Assembly (NCBI GenBank): GCA_030867875.1
Contig: JAOWCC010000064.1
Span: forward strand, 36,230,802 to 36,294,801
Length of the DNA stretch: 64,000 bases
Source: Actinernus sp. WN-2022
Taxonomy: Eukaryota; Cnidaria; Anthozoa; Actiniaria; Actinernidae
Reading direction: 5' to 3'
Positions 15,952-25,971 of this stretch are shown here, in pieces. The position numbers and the translations under genes were made by a program. Every line of letters begins with the position of its first letter. Position 1 is the stretch's first letter. Below the pieces are notes generated by a model. That model was not told where the DNA came from. It ran no database searches and was given only the letters and a program-made list of their open reading frames with translations.

Positions 15952-16629
15952 CTACGTGGCAGAATGAGCATCCATGTAGTTGCGTAGTACAACCCTTTCG
16001 TCCTCTGTGAGCTGGGAGTATTGCCACTTAACGAACCATTTAGCGGTATCAAGATGACCATTGTTACAGGCGTATTCTATAGCAAGATCAATGCATTCAT
16101 ACTCTAGGGTTATCTGAAAACGTCGCATGAGCCACTTAACGTTATTAAGATGCCCATTCCTACTGGCACCTAATATAGCAAAACTGACGGCCTTATCCTC
16201 TTTGGTGAACTGGAAGTGCTTAATGAGCCACTTAGCGATACCAAGATGACCATGCTCAAGGGCAGCGCGTATAACGTGATTGGCGTGTTTATCCATCCTA
16301 TCGAAACGTAAGTGCTTGATGAGCCACTTAACAGCATTAAGATCACCATATTCGCTGGCGTAGAGAAGAGAAAAGCTATCGTCGATGGGGCTTGCGGAAA
16401 TACCGAAAGTTCGAGCCAATTCGTCTCGATCGTCGTCACTATGAGTAGACCTCAAACCAAAGCATAGTGCTAGTTTACGGAACACTTGGTCTACGTTTTT
16501 GTAGCGCGCGAGAGATGCAGCATCGTGTAGGCTTTTCGATGTCCTTGAGAGGCTTGCGAATGACCAAGGCTCTGCATGCTCTACGATCTTAGTCAAGATT
16601 TCTAGAGGGAGGCACGATATATAATCCAT
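15952..16629 (-). CDS. F-box plus ankyrin-repeat protein (Polinton accessory gene)
   Basis: 225 residues. An F-box-like N-terminus (about 5-42: LPLEILTKIVEHAEPWSFAS, then LSRTSKSLHDAA) is followed by four repeats whose Gly residues fall exactly 32 apart (G95, G127, G159, G191; ASEYGDLNAVKWL, ALEHGHLGIAKWL, ASRNGHLNNVKWL, ACNNGHLDTAKWF), matching ankyrin-like repeats of giant and pox-type viruses. F-box proteins recruit substrates to the SCF ubiquitin ligase, with ankyrin repeats choosing the target. The start lies 12 bp inside the right TIR edge, whose tata string is its likely promoter. It is flanked by direct copies of TIR sequence, so it may be a later addition to the element. Confidence 0.85.
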   Translation of the reverse strand: MDYISCLPLEILTKIVEHAEPWSFASLSRTSKSLHDAASLARYKNVDQVFRKLALCFGLRSTHSDDDRDELARTFGISASPIDDSFSLLYASEYGDLNAVKWLIKHLRFDRMDKHANHVIRAALEHGHLGIAKWLIKHFQFTKEDKAVSFAILGASRNGHLNNVKWLMRRFQITLEYECIDLAIEYACNNGHLDTAKWFVKWQYSQLTEDERVVLRNYMDAHSAT

Positions 16630-16641
16630 AGTGGAAGAGAT

Positions 16642-16975
16642 CGATATAACTATATGTAATCATATTTCTAATAGGATTATCAAGTTGGATTTTACGTACA
16701 AGAATGTCTAGTGACACTTTGAATGACCCTTAGTTACCCCATAGTAGTATAGTCGGAGTCAGTTAAATACAACTTTTTCTTGTGCAACAAAACTCAAAAG
16801 GTTGTGAATGTTATGGACGCCTTTTTTCTTGCACAAGGGGCGTTATGAAGTGGATTTCTGAATTCACTTTATGACGCCCCTTGTGCAAGAAAACAAGGCG
16901 TCCATAACATTCACAACCTTTTGAGTTTTGTTGTACAAGAAAAAGTGGTATTTAACTGACTCCGACTATACTACT
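16642..16975 (-). repeat. Right terminal inverted repeat of the Polinton
   Basis: Inverted copy of 1391-1724. The outer 233 bp (16743-16975) are again a self-complementary palindrome, identical base for base to the left tip. The inner edge supplies a tata-like string 13-35 bp from the F-box/ankyrin start codon. Confidence 0.95.
16743..16975. repeat. Terminal palindrome in the right TIR
   Basis: Same 233-bp inverted repeat as at 1391-1623. The differences between its two arms are the same ones seen at the left tip, so the tips have been homogenised with each other while the arms have not. Confidence 0.92.
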
Positions 16976-16980
16976 CTATC
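16976..16980. repeat. Polinton target-site duplication, right copy (ctatc)
   Basis: Direct repeat of 1386-1390, adjoining the last base of the element. Confidence 0.8.
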
Positions 16981-17165
16981 GACCAATCAGAGCTCGGGTT
17001 TCATCCTGTGTATTGTATAAATGCAGTTACGGTACCGCAGCAATGACATTGAAATTGCTGCTCTTTATTTGCTTTCTCATCTGGTCCAATAAAATTGCAG
17101 AGATACAGACGGCAAAATAATACTTTAACACTAATTCCCTAAAAATGTAACATTGTTAATTTCAG

Positions 17166-17284
17166 GAATTACCCAAATACCTGCGTGGTTACCACAAGTG
17201 TAATCAAGAGGAGTGTGCGCAGCTTGCCGCCCTTATCTACAGGATCAGGTTTGGTGAAGATAAGACGGAGTTCAAGAACATCCC
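17166..17284 (+). CDS. MYO7A: Class VII unconventional myosin, exon (C-terminal FERM region), 1 of 6 in window
   Basis: The exon runs from a ttcag acceptor to a gtacgt donor and encodes [20 protein letters not shown] then [20 protein letters not shown], leaving a codon split 2+1. With the next five exons it reads through without gaps into the C-terminal FERM domain of myosin VIIa/VIIb, an actin motor of stereocilia and microvilli whose tail MyTH4-FERM domains bind cargo adaptors. The upstream exons lie left of the window, so the Polinton sits inside the preceding intron. VIIa versus VIIb cannot be separated for a non-vertebrate. The last exon ends in a natural stop, so this is the 3' end of the gene. 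No frameshift or premature stop is seen. Confidence 0.92.
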
Positions 17285-18401
17285 GTACGTATCAGATTAG
17301 AGTACCTGCTACGAGAACGAAATAACAGAATACTTCCTCAAGGCAAAAGTGTCAATTAGTATTTTAAGGGAGCTCATTGGCCGAATTCAAATAAGGCCGC
17401 GGCTAATTTGCATAATGTTGAAGCTCGATATTTTCAGGAGAATCAACTGTGCCATTTAAGGTAATTCCGTTAAAAAAGAAGCTGAAATTAACTTTTCTTT
17501 TAAACTTCGCCCAGTTGTTCCCCCAAGTAAGATTGCAATAAAAATGGGTCCCACAGAAGAAATATGTGAATGTCAGCATGAGTAAACAGCGCCAATCAAC
17601 TGCTGGTGTAACTTTCATAGCGAACAAACGAATTTATTATGCAGTATGTATTCCAAACTTAACGTAAAAACCTTAAAAATACTGCAAGTGGACAGTACTA
17701 TAGCAGAATACGACGAAATCTGCTTTGTTAGTATCCCAACTTGAGCGTAAAATAGCTACTTACAGAATTTGCATAAGAATATCTAAGCATCTAGAAATTC
17801 TTTATACTTTGGTATCTGTTGGCCTACCTTGCTCTGATTAAATATATAGAAGAAGAAAAGGGGGGTCACCATTTTCGTTTCGGAGATATTTTGCAAAATA
17901 TCGCAAATTTAGCTCCAAACCAGACTTTTCCGAGGAAGGACTGGGGCGAGTTTCGTAAAAGTCGTTTTAAATCGCCCAAATGAACTTACTTTTTATTGCC
18001 AATGTTAAATAAGTGTTAAAATTTGTAAGATTCAGTAATACACTCAAACACAGATATTTGTACCTCTGATTTTAGATTTCATCATCATGCGCAGTAGATG
18101 CGCATCGCAAAGCAGGGAATCACCTTGAAACGAAATGCGTATGTTAGTAAGGTTTATAGATTTGGAGATGAAATAATAAACCCTTGTGAATTTATTAAAG
18201 TTTAAGATAAGTGGGCTAGTCAGGCATTACTGCCAATTCTCATACAAAAGTTTCTAATTTTGAACCGCGATATTTCAGGTGATATTTTAGACAATAGGAG
18301 CAGTTTTTATAGGAAGACATTTGGTAACCAAAATTTAAAATAGCCAAATTTGAATTCGGTCTATAGCTGGGGTATTATTACCAACTAAGAGGAAGAGGTG
18401 G

Positions 18402-18480
18402 CTGGGAGTGGCCCAGTGATTAGCGTTTCGCCCTCGCCGTTGTGGCCTGGGTTTGAGTCCCGAAAGCGGGGCAACATGTG
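18402..18480 (+). repeat. tRNA-derived SINE head (pol III A and B boxes)
   Basis: An A-box-like gtggcccagtgattagcg (18409-18425) and a B-box-like ggtttgagtcc (18450-18460) at tRNA-like spacing. The match to tRNA consensus is loose and no cloverleaf closes well, so this is a SINE rather than a working tRNA gene. Confidence 0.6.
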
Positions 18481-18596
18481 AGGGATATGCTCCGGGGTTT
18501 TTTCTCCCTTCACAAAGGCCAGCATACTAAATTCGAATTCAGTCCTAGGTAGTCTCCTTCGCAGCCGTTCTTAGGGTCATCATGCAACGCCAGTGT

Positions 18597-19849
18597 GAGA
18601 GACGACCCTCGGAACGGCTTGGAAGGAGACTACAGCGTAGATAGCCTATGATGATGTTCAGATCATGTTAAAATCATTGGGGAGGGGAGAGACGACCCTC
18701 AGAACGGCTTGGAAGGAGACTATAACGTAGATAGCAATGATTTTAACATGATCTGAACATCATCATTGGGGAGGGGAGAGACGACCCTCAGAACGGCTTG
18801 GAAGGAGACTATAACGTAGATAGCCTATGATGTTCAGATCATGTTAAAATCATTGGGGAGGGGAGAGGCGACCAGAACGGCTTGGAAGGAGACTACAACG
18901 TAGATAGCCTATGATGATGTTCAGATCATGTTAAAATCATTGGGGAGGGGAGAGACGACCCTCAGAACGGCTTGGAAGGAGACTATAACGTAGATAGCCT
19001 ATGATGATGTTCAGATCATGTTAAAATCATTGGGGAGGGGAGAGGCGACCAGAACGGCTTGGAAGGAGACTATAACGTAGATAGCCTATGATGATGTTCA
19101 GATCATGTTAAAATCATTGGGGAGGGGAGAGACGACCCTCAGAACGGCTTGGAAGGAGAATATAACGTAGATAGCCTATGATGATGTTTAGATCATGTTA
19201 AAATCATTGGGGAGGGGAGAGACGTCCCTCAGAACGGCTTGGAAGGAGACTATAACGTAGATAGCCTATGATGTTCAGATCATGTTAAAATCATTGGGGA
19301 GGGGAGAGGCGACCAGAACGGCTTGGAAGGAGACTATAACGTAGATAGCCTATGATGATGTTCAGATCATGTTAAAATCATTGGGGAGGGGAGAGACGAC
19401 CCTCAGAACGGCTTGGAAGGAGACTATAACGTAGATAGCCTATGATGATGTTCAGATCATGTTAAAATCATTGAGGAGGGGAGAGACGACCCTCAGAACG
19501 GCTTGGAAGGAGAATATAACGTAGATAGCCTATGATGATGTTTAGATCATGTTAAAATCATTGGGGAGGGGAGAGACGACCCTCAGAACGGCTTGGAAGG
19601 AGACTATAACGTAGATAGCCTATGATGATGTTTAGATCATGTTAAAATCATTGGGGAGGGGAGAGACGACCCTCATAACGGCTTGGAAGGAGACTATAAC
19701 GTAGATAGCCTATGATGATGTTTAGATCATGTTAAAATCATTGGGGAGGGGAGAGACGACCCTCAGAACGGCTTGGAAGGAGACTATAACGTAGATAGCC
19801 TATGATGATGTTCAGATCATGTTAAAATCATTGGGGAAGGGAGAGGCGT
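18597..19849 (+). repeat. 90-bp minisatellite, about 14 copies
   Basis: Unit: gagagacgaccctcagaacg, then gcttggaaggagactataac, gtagatagcctatgatgatg, ttcagatcatgttaaaatca, ttggggaggg. Some units lack seven bases near the start. One early unit (about 18734-18766) carries the central ctatgatg...aaaatcatt block inverted. No spacers, so not CRISPR-like. Confidence 0.95.
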
Positions 19850-20025
19850 TTTTCGTCTGAAAGGAGGTTGGTCCTGGTGCTAGGATCAGAAGTATTGTTG
19901 TCGATATCAAAAAACATTTTCAAGGGATTACAATACAATGAAGATACGTTTAACCCTAGTGCTTACCACTGGATAACTTATCGCTAAGCCACATCATTCA
20001 TGGTTGTTTTATTTTTGTTTAACAG

Positions 20026-20092
20026 GAAGATGCTGAGAGAACTTGTGCCTCTAGATCTTGCCAAACAACAGTCTCCAGATGACTGGAAAAGG
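20026..20092 (+). CDS. MYO7A: Class VII myosin, exon 2 of 6
   Basis: Acceptor aacag, donor gtaaga. One base completes the split Pro codon, then 22 codons read KMLRELVPLDLAKQQSPDDW and KR. Continues the FERM domain in frame from 17166-17284. Confidence 0.9.
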
Positions 20093-20373
20093 GTAAGAGA
20101 AAGCAGTCGACTCCATATCGAGATTAATCGTCATTTCTTTCTTAATTATTCATTGATTTTTATTTAAAAAATTCCGATACAAGGATTTACGGAATTATTC
20201 GGTGTTAAAAGGAAACAAAAAAATAGATTACCAATTAACTGTAGAACTTGGCTGGCATACACATTCATGTGAACTTTGCTTATAATGGATGATGTTCAAG
20301 AAGAGCATAACACTCGTACTAGTAGCTTATTTTGTCACAGATTTTCCACCTTTTTACTTCACCAATCTGACAG

Positions 20374-20490
20374 GCCGTCGTGGTGCAGTTTAACAAGCAC
20401 GCCGGGAAATCAAAGAATGACGCAAAAATATCCTTCCTTAAAATCATCTACAGATGGCCCACTTTTGGCTCAGCCTTTTTTGAAGTCAAG
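20374..20490 (+). CDS. MYO7A: Class VII myosin, exon 3 of 6
   Basis: 39 codons in phase 0 between a cag acceptor and a gtgagc donor: [20 protein letters not shown] then [19 protein letters not shown]. The [12 protein letters not shown] block is a hallmark of the myosin VII C-terminal FERM F3 (PH-like) lobe. Confidence 0.93.
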
Positions 20491-20550
20491 GTGAGCCATG
20501 ATTGTTGTACTGTTGGAATATCTATCGTATTGACTAAAGTTACGGATGCA

Positions 20551-22045
20551 CGCTGCAGCATTGCTTACAGCATTGCCGGCAATTGATTTGAGAAGGGGTT
20601 GACACATGCTGCAACATTGAGCGCAACATTGCCGGTAATTGATTTGAGAAGGGGTTGACACACGCTGCAACATTGAGCGCAACATTGCCGGTAATTCATT
20701 TGAGAAGGGGTTGACACACGCTGTAACATTGAGCGCAACATTGCCGGTAATTCATTCGAGAAGGGGTTGACACACGCTGCAACATTGAGTGCAACATTGC
20801 CGGTAATTCATTTGAGAAGGGGTTGACACACGCTGCAACATTGAGCGCAACATTGCCGGTAATTAATTTGAGAAGGGGTTGACACACGCTGCAACATTGA
20901 GCGCAACATTGCCGGTAATTCATTCGAGAAGGGGTTGCCACACGCTGCAACATTGAGCGCAACATTGCCGGTAATTAATTTGAGAAGGGGTTGCCACACG
21001 CTGTAACATTGAGCGCAACATTGCCGGTAATTCATTCGAGAAGGGGTTGACACACGCTGCAACATTGAGCGCAACATTGCCGGTAATTCATTTGAGAAGG
21101 GGTTGACACACGCTGCAACATTGAGCGCAACATTGCCGGTAATTGATTTGAGAAGGGGTTGACACACGCTGCAACATTGAGCGCAACATTGCCGGTAATT
21201 CATTCGAGAAGGGGTTGACACACGCTGCAACATTGAGCGCAACATTGCCGGTAATTCATTTGAGAAGGGGTTGACACACGCTGCAACATTGAGCGCAACA
21301 TTGCCGGTAATTGATTTGAGAAGGGGTTGACACACGCTGCAACATTGAGCGCAACATTGCCGGTAATTAATTTGAGAAGGGGTTGCCACACGCTGTAACA
21401 TTGAGCGCAACATTGCCGGTAATTCATTCGAGAAGGGGTTGACACACGCTGTAACATTGAGTGCAACATTGCCGGTAATTCATTCGAGAAGGGGTTGACA
21501 CACGCTGCAACATTGAGCGCAACATTGCCGGTAATTCATTCGAGAAGGGGTTGCCACATGCTGCAACATTGAGCGCAACATTGCCGGTAATTAATTTGAG
21601 AAGGGGTTGCCACACGCTGCAACATTGAGCGCAACATTGCCGGTAATTCATTTGAGAAGGGGTTGACACACGCTGCAACATTGAGTGCAACATTGCCGGT
21701 AATTGATTTGAGAAGGGGTTGCCACACGCTGCAACATTGAGCGCAACATTGCCGGTAATTAATTTGAGAAGGGGTTGACACACGCTGCAACATTGAGCGC
21801 AACATTGAGCGCAACATTGCCGGTAATTCATTTGAGAAGGGGTTGCCACACGCTGTAACATTGAGCGCAACATTGCCGGTAATTCATTTGAGAAGGGGTT
21901 GACACACGCTGTAACATTGCATGCAACATTGCCGGTAATTCATTTGAGAAGGGGTTGACACACGCTGTAACATTGCGTGCAACATTGCCGGTAGGGGTTG
22001 ACACACGCTGTAACATTAATTGATGGTAATTGATTTGAGAAGGGT
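20551..22045 (+). repeat. 56-bp minisatellite, about 26 copies
   Basis: Unit: ttgacacacgctgcaacatt, gagcgcaacattgccggtaa, ttgatttgagaagggg. Units vary at a few fixed positions (gacac/gccac, cattc/gattt/aattt). Lies in the myosin intron between exons 3 and 4. The long minus-strand open frames over it are by-products of the repeat. Confidence 0.95.
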
Positions 22046-22282
22046 TAACATGCTGGAACATGTGCAAAATAGAAAGTTACCACTTCGCGGTATTTTGGTC
22101 AGTGGTGAGCAAAAAGAGTGGCATTTCACTGGCTGAAACCAATTGCCAGTAATATTGCAGAGATGGAGACAGAGCAATTTCGCCATTGCCAGCCATATTG
22201 CGCGTTGCAGCGTGTGTCCATACCTTCAGATTGTTTTATTGTAAGAACAAATCGTGTGACATTATTTATTTTAACTCAACAG

Positions 22283-22366
22283 CAAACGACAGAACTGAAT
22301 TTCCCGGAGAACCTTTTGATTGCCATTAACAACAATGGAGTTAATCTCATCGACGTGAGAACTAAG
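22283..22366 (+). CDS. MYO7A: Class VII myosin, exon 4 of 6
   Basis: 28 codons in phase 0 (acceptor cag at 22280-22282, donor gtttga): QTTELNFPENLLIAINNNGV then NLIDVRTK. Continues the PH-like lobe of the FERM domain. Confidence 0.9.
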
Positions 22367-22676
22367 GTTTGATTCCCTCTTCTATGAGCTTGTTTGTTTT
22401 ATTAAAGAACTAATATCTTGACTTTGAACTTTAGGAGGTAGAATGTAATACAATGAAGTTCTTGGAAATTGCTTAAATCTCCTCCCTCCAAAAAAAATCT
22501 TTTTGAGTAGTTGAATTTCTTAGTAAGCACATTTTTAGTAAAACACTACGAATGTATTGTTAGAGAATTCAATATGATGGTTTCTCGGTAGATGGTCCCG
22601 CACTTGAAAATTGAACTGTGTCCTTGATAAGTCCCTGAATATGGTTGGCTAAAGCTATACGAACTATAGATAAATA

Positions 22677-23455
22677 GGCCTTTACTGGAAACAGTTACGT
22701 GCTGATATATCACTTCAATAACCAATGAATTGCGCTCGTGATCCCATGGGAAAGGCTTTACTGGAAACAGTCACGTGCTGATATATCACTTCTATAACCA
22801 ATGAATTGCGCTCGTGATCCCATGGGAAAAGCTTTACTGGAAACAGTCACGTGCTGATACATCACTTCAATAACCAATGAATTGCGCTCGTGATCCCATG
22901 GGAAAGGCTTTACTGGAAACAGTCACGTGCTGATATATCACTTCTATAACCAATGAATTGCGCTCGTGATCCCATGGGAAAGGCTTTACTGGAAACAGTT
23001 ACGTGCTGATACATCACTTCAATAGCCAATGAATTGCGCTCGTGATCCCATGGGAAAGGCTTTACTAGAAACAATTACGTGCTGATATATCACTTCAATA
23101 ACCAATGAATTGCACTCGTGATCCCATGGGAAAGGCTTTACTGGAAACAGTCACGTGCTGATATATCACTTCAATAACCAATGAATTGCACTCGTGATCC
23201 CATGCATGGGAAAGGCTTTACTGGAAACAGTCACGTGCTGATATATCACTTCAATAACCAATGAATTGCACTCGTGATCCCATGGGAAAGGCTTTACTGG
23301 AAACAGTCACGTGCTGATATATCACTTCTATAACCAATGAATTGCACTCGTGATCCCATGGGAAAGGCTTTACTGGAAACAGTTACGTGCTGATATATCA
23401 CTTCTATAACCAATGAATTGCGCTCGTGATCCCATGGAAAGGCTTTACTGGATGG
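22677..23455 (+). repeat. 76-bp minisatellite, about 10 copies
   Basis: Unit: aaaggctttactggaaacag, tcacgtgctgatatatcact, tctataaccaatgaattgcg, ctcgtgatcccatggg. Units alternate between cttcaata and cttctata. It abuts the 5' end of the LINE fragment. Confidence 0.95.
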
Positions 23456-23485
23456 CAAACAATTTTCAAAACACTGTTTTAGAGT

Positions 23486-24979
23486 ATGGTCGCAGTTGCT
23501 CGGAGCATATTTCTTGATTGTCGTGTTTTACATGACTTATCTGCTGAAATATCGGGCATGCTCACCTTCATTTTCCAACAAAGTTACAACTCTGGAGCTC
23601 TCCCAAGAGACTGGTCAAGTGCTATGGTTGTACCCGTCTTCAAGAAATCTAGTAAAGAAAACCCTGCCAACTATCGTCCTATATCACTTACCTGTTTGTC
23701 CTGCAAGATAATGGAACATGTGGTTCTTAGCCACCTAAATAAACACTTATCAGCTAATAACATTCTCTCTGACCTACAACACGGATTCCGTTCTGGACTC
23801 TCTTGTGAAACCCAACTTGTTCTTACAGTTCACGACTGGGCCAGCATCATCAACAAGCATGGCCAAGCTGATGCCTTGCTTCTCGATCTAAGCAAGGCGT
23901 TTGATAAAGTATCCCACGAGAAGCTATTACACAAGCTCTTGCACTATGGCATCCACGGAAGGTCTCTCTTGTGGATTTCTAGCTTTCTCTCCAATCGCTC
24001 TCAATTTGTGACTGTGAATGGCACCCACTCAAGTAGCATTGCTGTTACCTCAGGCGTACCACAAGGATCAGTCCTGGGTCCAACATTGTTCTTGCTGTTT
24101 ATCAATGATATTGCAAATAGGGCTAATTCACAACTGCGTCTGTTTGCGGATGATGCAGTAGTATACCGGGACATCAAGTCTCCAACCGATCATCAGCTGC
24201 TACAAGATGACCTCATCAATCTATCCAAATGGGCTTCAGATTGGCAAATGGAATTTAACATATCCAAATGCCATCTCCTTTCAGTAACAAACAAGCACAA
24301 GCCGTACATGTCCACCTACTCGGCCAACTCGCAGGATCTATCTCAAGTCCCCCACTATGATTATCTGGGTGTACGTTGCTGTAAAACCCTAAGATGGGGG
24401 CCCCATTGCTGCAAAATTGCTAGTAAGGCGAACAAAACCCTTGGGCTGATAAGACGATCCCTCAAACCCTGTAATATCGCAGTTAAAGAAAGAGCTTACC
24501 AGTCTCTTGTCAGGCCTATCCTGGAATATGCTGCTCCTGTATGGAATCCCCACACAGACACTGACGTAAATCGCCTTGAACAAGTTCAAAAAAACGCTGC
24601 CAGATTTGTTTCGAACAATTATAATCCTACTGTAAGCACATCTAATTTAGTCAGGTCATTAGGTTGGGACACTCTAGAACAAAGACGCCTCCTTAATCAA
24701 TCAGTGCTGTTTTTTTAAATTAGAAATGGGCTGGTAAACATCCCTTTCCCTGAGTGTGTTACTACTTCCTCCAGATCTAGTAGACGCCATCAGCATAAGT
24801 ACACACAACTTCCAGTTAATGTATTAGCATATAGCTATTCTTTTTTCCCTAGGGCTATAAGAGTATGGAACCTGCTTCCGTATGAAGCAGTTTCTGCTAA
24901 CAGTCTAGCCAGTTTCAAGTCAGCCGCCCTGCCTGCCATTCGATCTATGCAGGTGCCTAGCCACCTGCGCAGGCTATAG
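23486..24979 (+). pseudogene. LINE (CR1/L2-like) reverse transcriptase, 5'-truncated with an in-frame stop
   Basis: The open part (410 codons to 24718) holds a non-LTR reverse-transcriptase domain: NYRPISLTCLSCKIME, ALLLDLSKAFDKVSHEKLL, SGVPQGSVLGPTLFLLFIND and the catalytic LFADD. Endonuclease is absent. A TAA at 24716-24718 interrupts it, after which the same frame stays open for 86 codons (starting IRNGLVNIP) to a TAG at 24977-24979, so the damage is a single nonsense change rather than a frameshift. The 3' end finishes in simple repeats and a short aagtatct tandem tail (about 25233-25260), as in CR1/L2-type LINEs. Sense orientation within the myosin intron. Confidence 0.9.
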
Positions 24980-25059
24980 ATCGCTCGTATATATGTTTAG
25001 TTATTATTCTTATCTATTTAATATTTACTTGATATTTTGGTATGTGTCACGATTTAAAT

Positions 25060-25260
25060 CGCGTAGTTTATTATTATTATTAGTAGTATTATTATTATTA
25101 TTATTATTAGTAGAAGTAGTAGTAGTATTATTATTATCATTACTATTATGTTACTTAGTTTATTATTATTATTCTAATTTATATATTATTTAAACTCCCA
25201 GTATTAGTGAAAACTATCCCAGGGAGTATAACCATCTAAGTATCTAAGTATCTAAGTATT
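25060..25260 (+). repeat. LINE 3' tail: (tta/gta)n microsatellite and (aagtatct)n octamer
   Basis: A trinucleotide-rich tract at 25066-25180 followed, after the last 3'UTR-like sequence, by about three aagtatct units. Short tandem tails mark the 3' ends of CR1/L2-group LINEs. Confidence 0.65.
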
Positions 25261-25851
25261 GGATAACCAAAACAATAGATGCGTCGTTCTATTAATCTTA
25301 GTTCTATTATTTGTCGGTGAGGGTCGCAGCCGATTGGAGCACAGCTTACGAGACGCTGCGAGGCTGCCGTTTTAGAAAGATCGACAATCGATTAGACGTG
25401 GAAAATAGCATTGTCAAACAAGTTTTGTGCCTTTAAATAAATGAAGTTCAAGTTCAAGTGTTTTATTTCGCACTGTTTACATAAAATACAATTAAAAGAA
25501 TATAATGTAACAACATTAAGAATTAATACAAAAGAGACATATTGTGAAGAGGAGAATTACAAAATTGGTGCGCAGTGGCCAAAGTAGCGAACGCTTTCGA
25601 GTTTTTCACTGCCAATGTTGAAATTATATTGGCTATTTAAGTTAATTATATGTACAAATGCATTGGAGGAAGTCAGATTTGTTTGCATCCACTACAACCA
25701 CGTGATCGTCTCCTTCTCAAGGCGCATTCAAACAGCTTCAGTTGCACGTTATTTTCTTTCATGACGTCATGTAAACGTTCATTTCAATCGCTTTTTTTGC
25801 AGCAAACACAACATTTCCGATAGCAGTACTGACTTGGTATTTGCATTGTAG

Positions 25852-25971
25852 GATATCTTGGCCACGTATCCCTTTACAAAGATCTCCAACTGGAGCAGTG
25901 GCAATACGTATTTCCACATGACGATAGGCAGCCTCGTGAAAGGCAGCAGACTGCTGTGCGAGACGTCTCTG
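25852..25971 (+). CDS. MYO7A: Class VII myosin, exon 5 of 6
   Basis: 40 codons in phase 0 (acceptor tgtag, donor gtaaga): [20 protein letters not shown] then [34 protein letters not shown] is among the most conserved stretches of myosin VII tails. Confidence 0.94.

Larger units (their letters stand above)
1391..16975. mobile_element. Complete Polinton/Maverick (virus-like, self-synthesising) element
   Basis: A 15,585-bp element bounded by 334-bp TIRs beginning 5'-AG, with a 5-bp target duplication. It encodes the diagnostic Polinton set: protein-primed family B polymerase, DDE integrase, FtsK/HerA-type packaging ATPase, a jelly-roll capsid protein and a probable penton. All main frames are open and the TIRs are nearly identical, so insertion looks recent. 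Gene order: PolB (+) converges on integrase (-); a minus-strand block runs from 6698 to 10076; then come p362 (+), p565 (-), penton and p200 (+), and TFIIB-like, Cys-rich and F-box/ankyrin (-). It lies in an intron of the class VII myosin gene. Missing from the usual set is an adenovirus-type maturation protease. Confidence 0.96.
17285..20025 (+). other. Myosin intron with SINE and 90-bp minisatellite
   Basis: About 2.7 kb between the first two visible exons. Nothing coding is seen. It contains the tRNA-like SINE at 18402 and the 90-bp array at 18597-19849; the remaining sequence is AT-rich and featureless. Confidence 0.8.
22367..25851 (+). other. Myosin intron with 76-bp minisatellite and LINE remnant
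   Basis: A 3.5-kb intron between exons 4 and 5. Contents are the 76-bp array (22677-23455) directly followed by a sense-oriented LINE fragment (about 23457-25260); the rest shows nothing notable. Confidence 0.8.

Noticed and set aside
18402..18480. Functional tRNA gene
   Set aside because: Pol III boxes are present but the cloverleaf does not close and the sequence continues into a SINE body; the same holds for 29465-29566 and 32665-32730.
20470..22067. Several long minus-strand open frames (up to 201 codons) rich in CCSVCQPLLK-like repeats
   Set aside because: They are produced by the 56-bp minisatellite, which lacks stops in some frames; no independent coding sign.
18597..23455. CRISPR-like repeat arrays
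   Set aside because: The units are head-to-tail without unique spacers and lie in introns of an animal gene; they are minisatellites.
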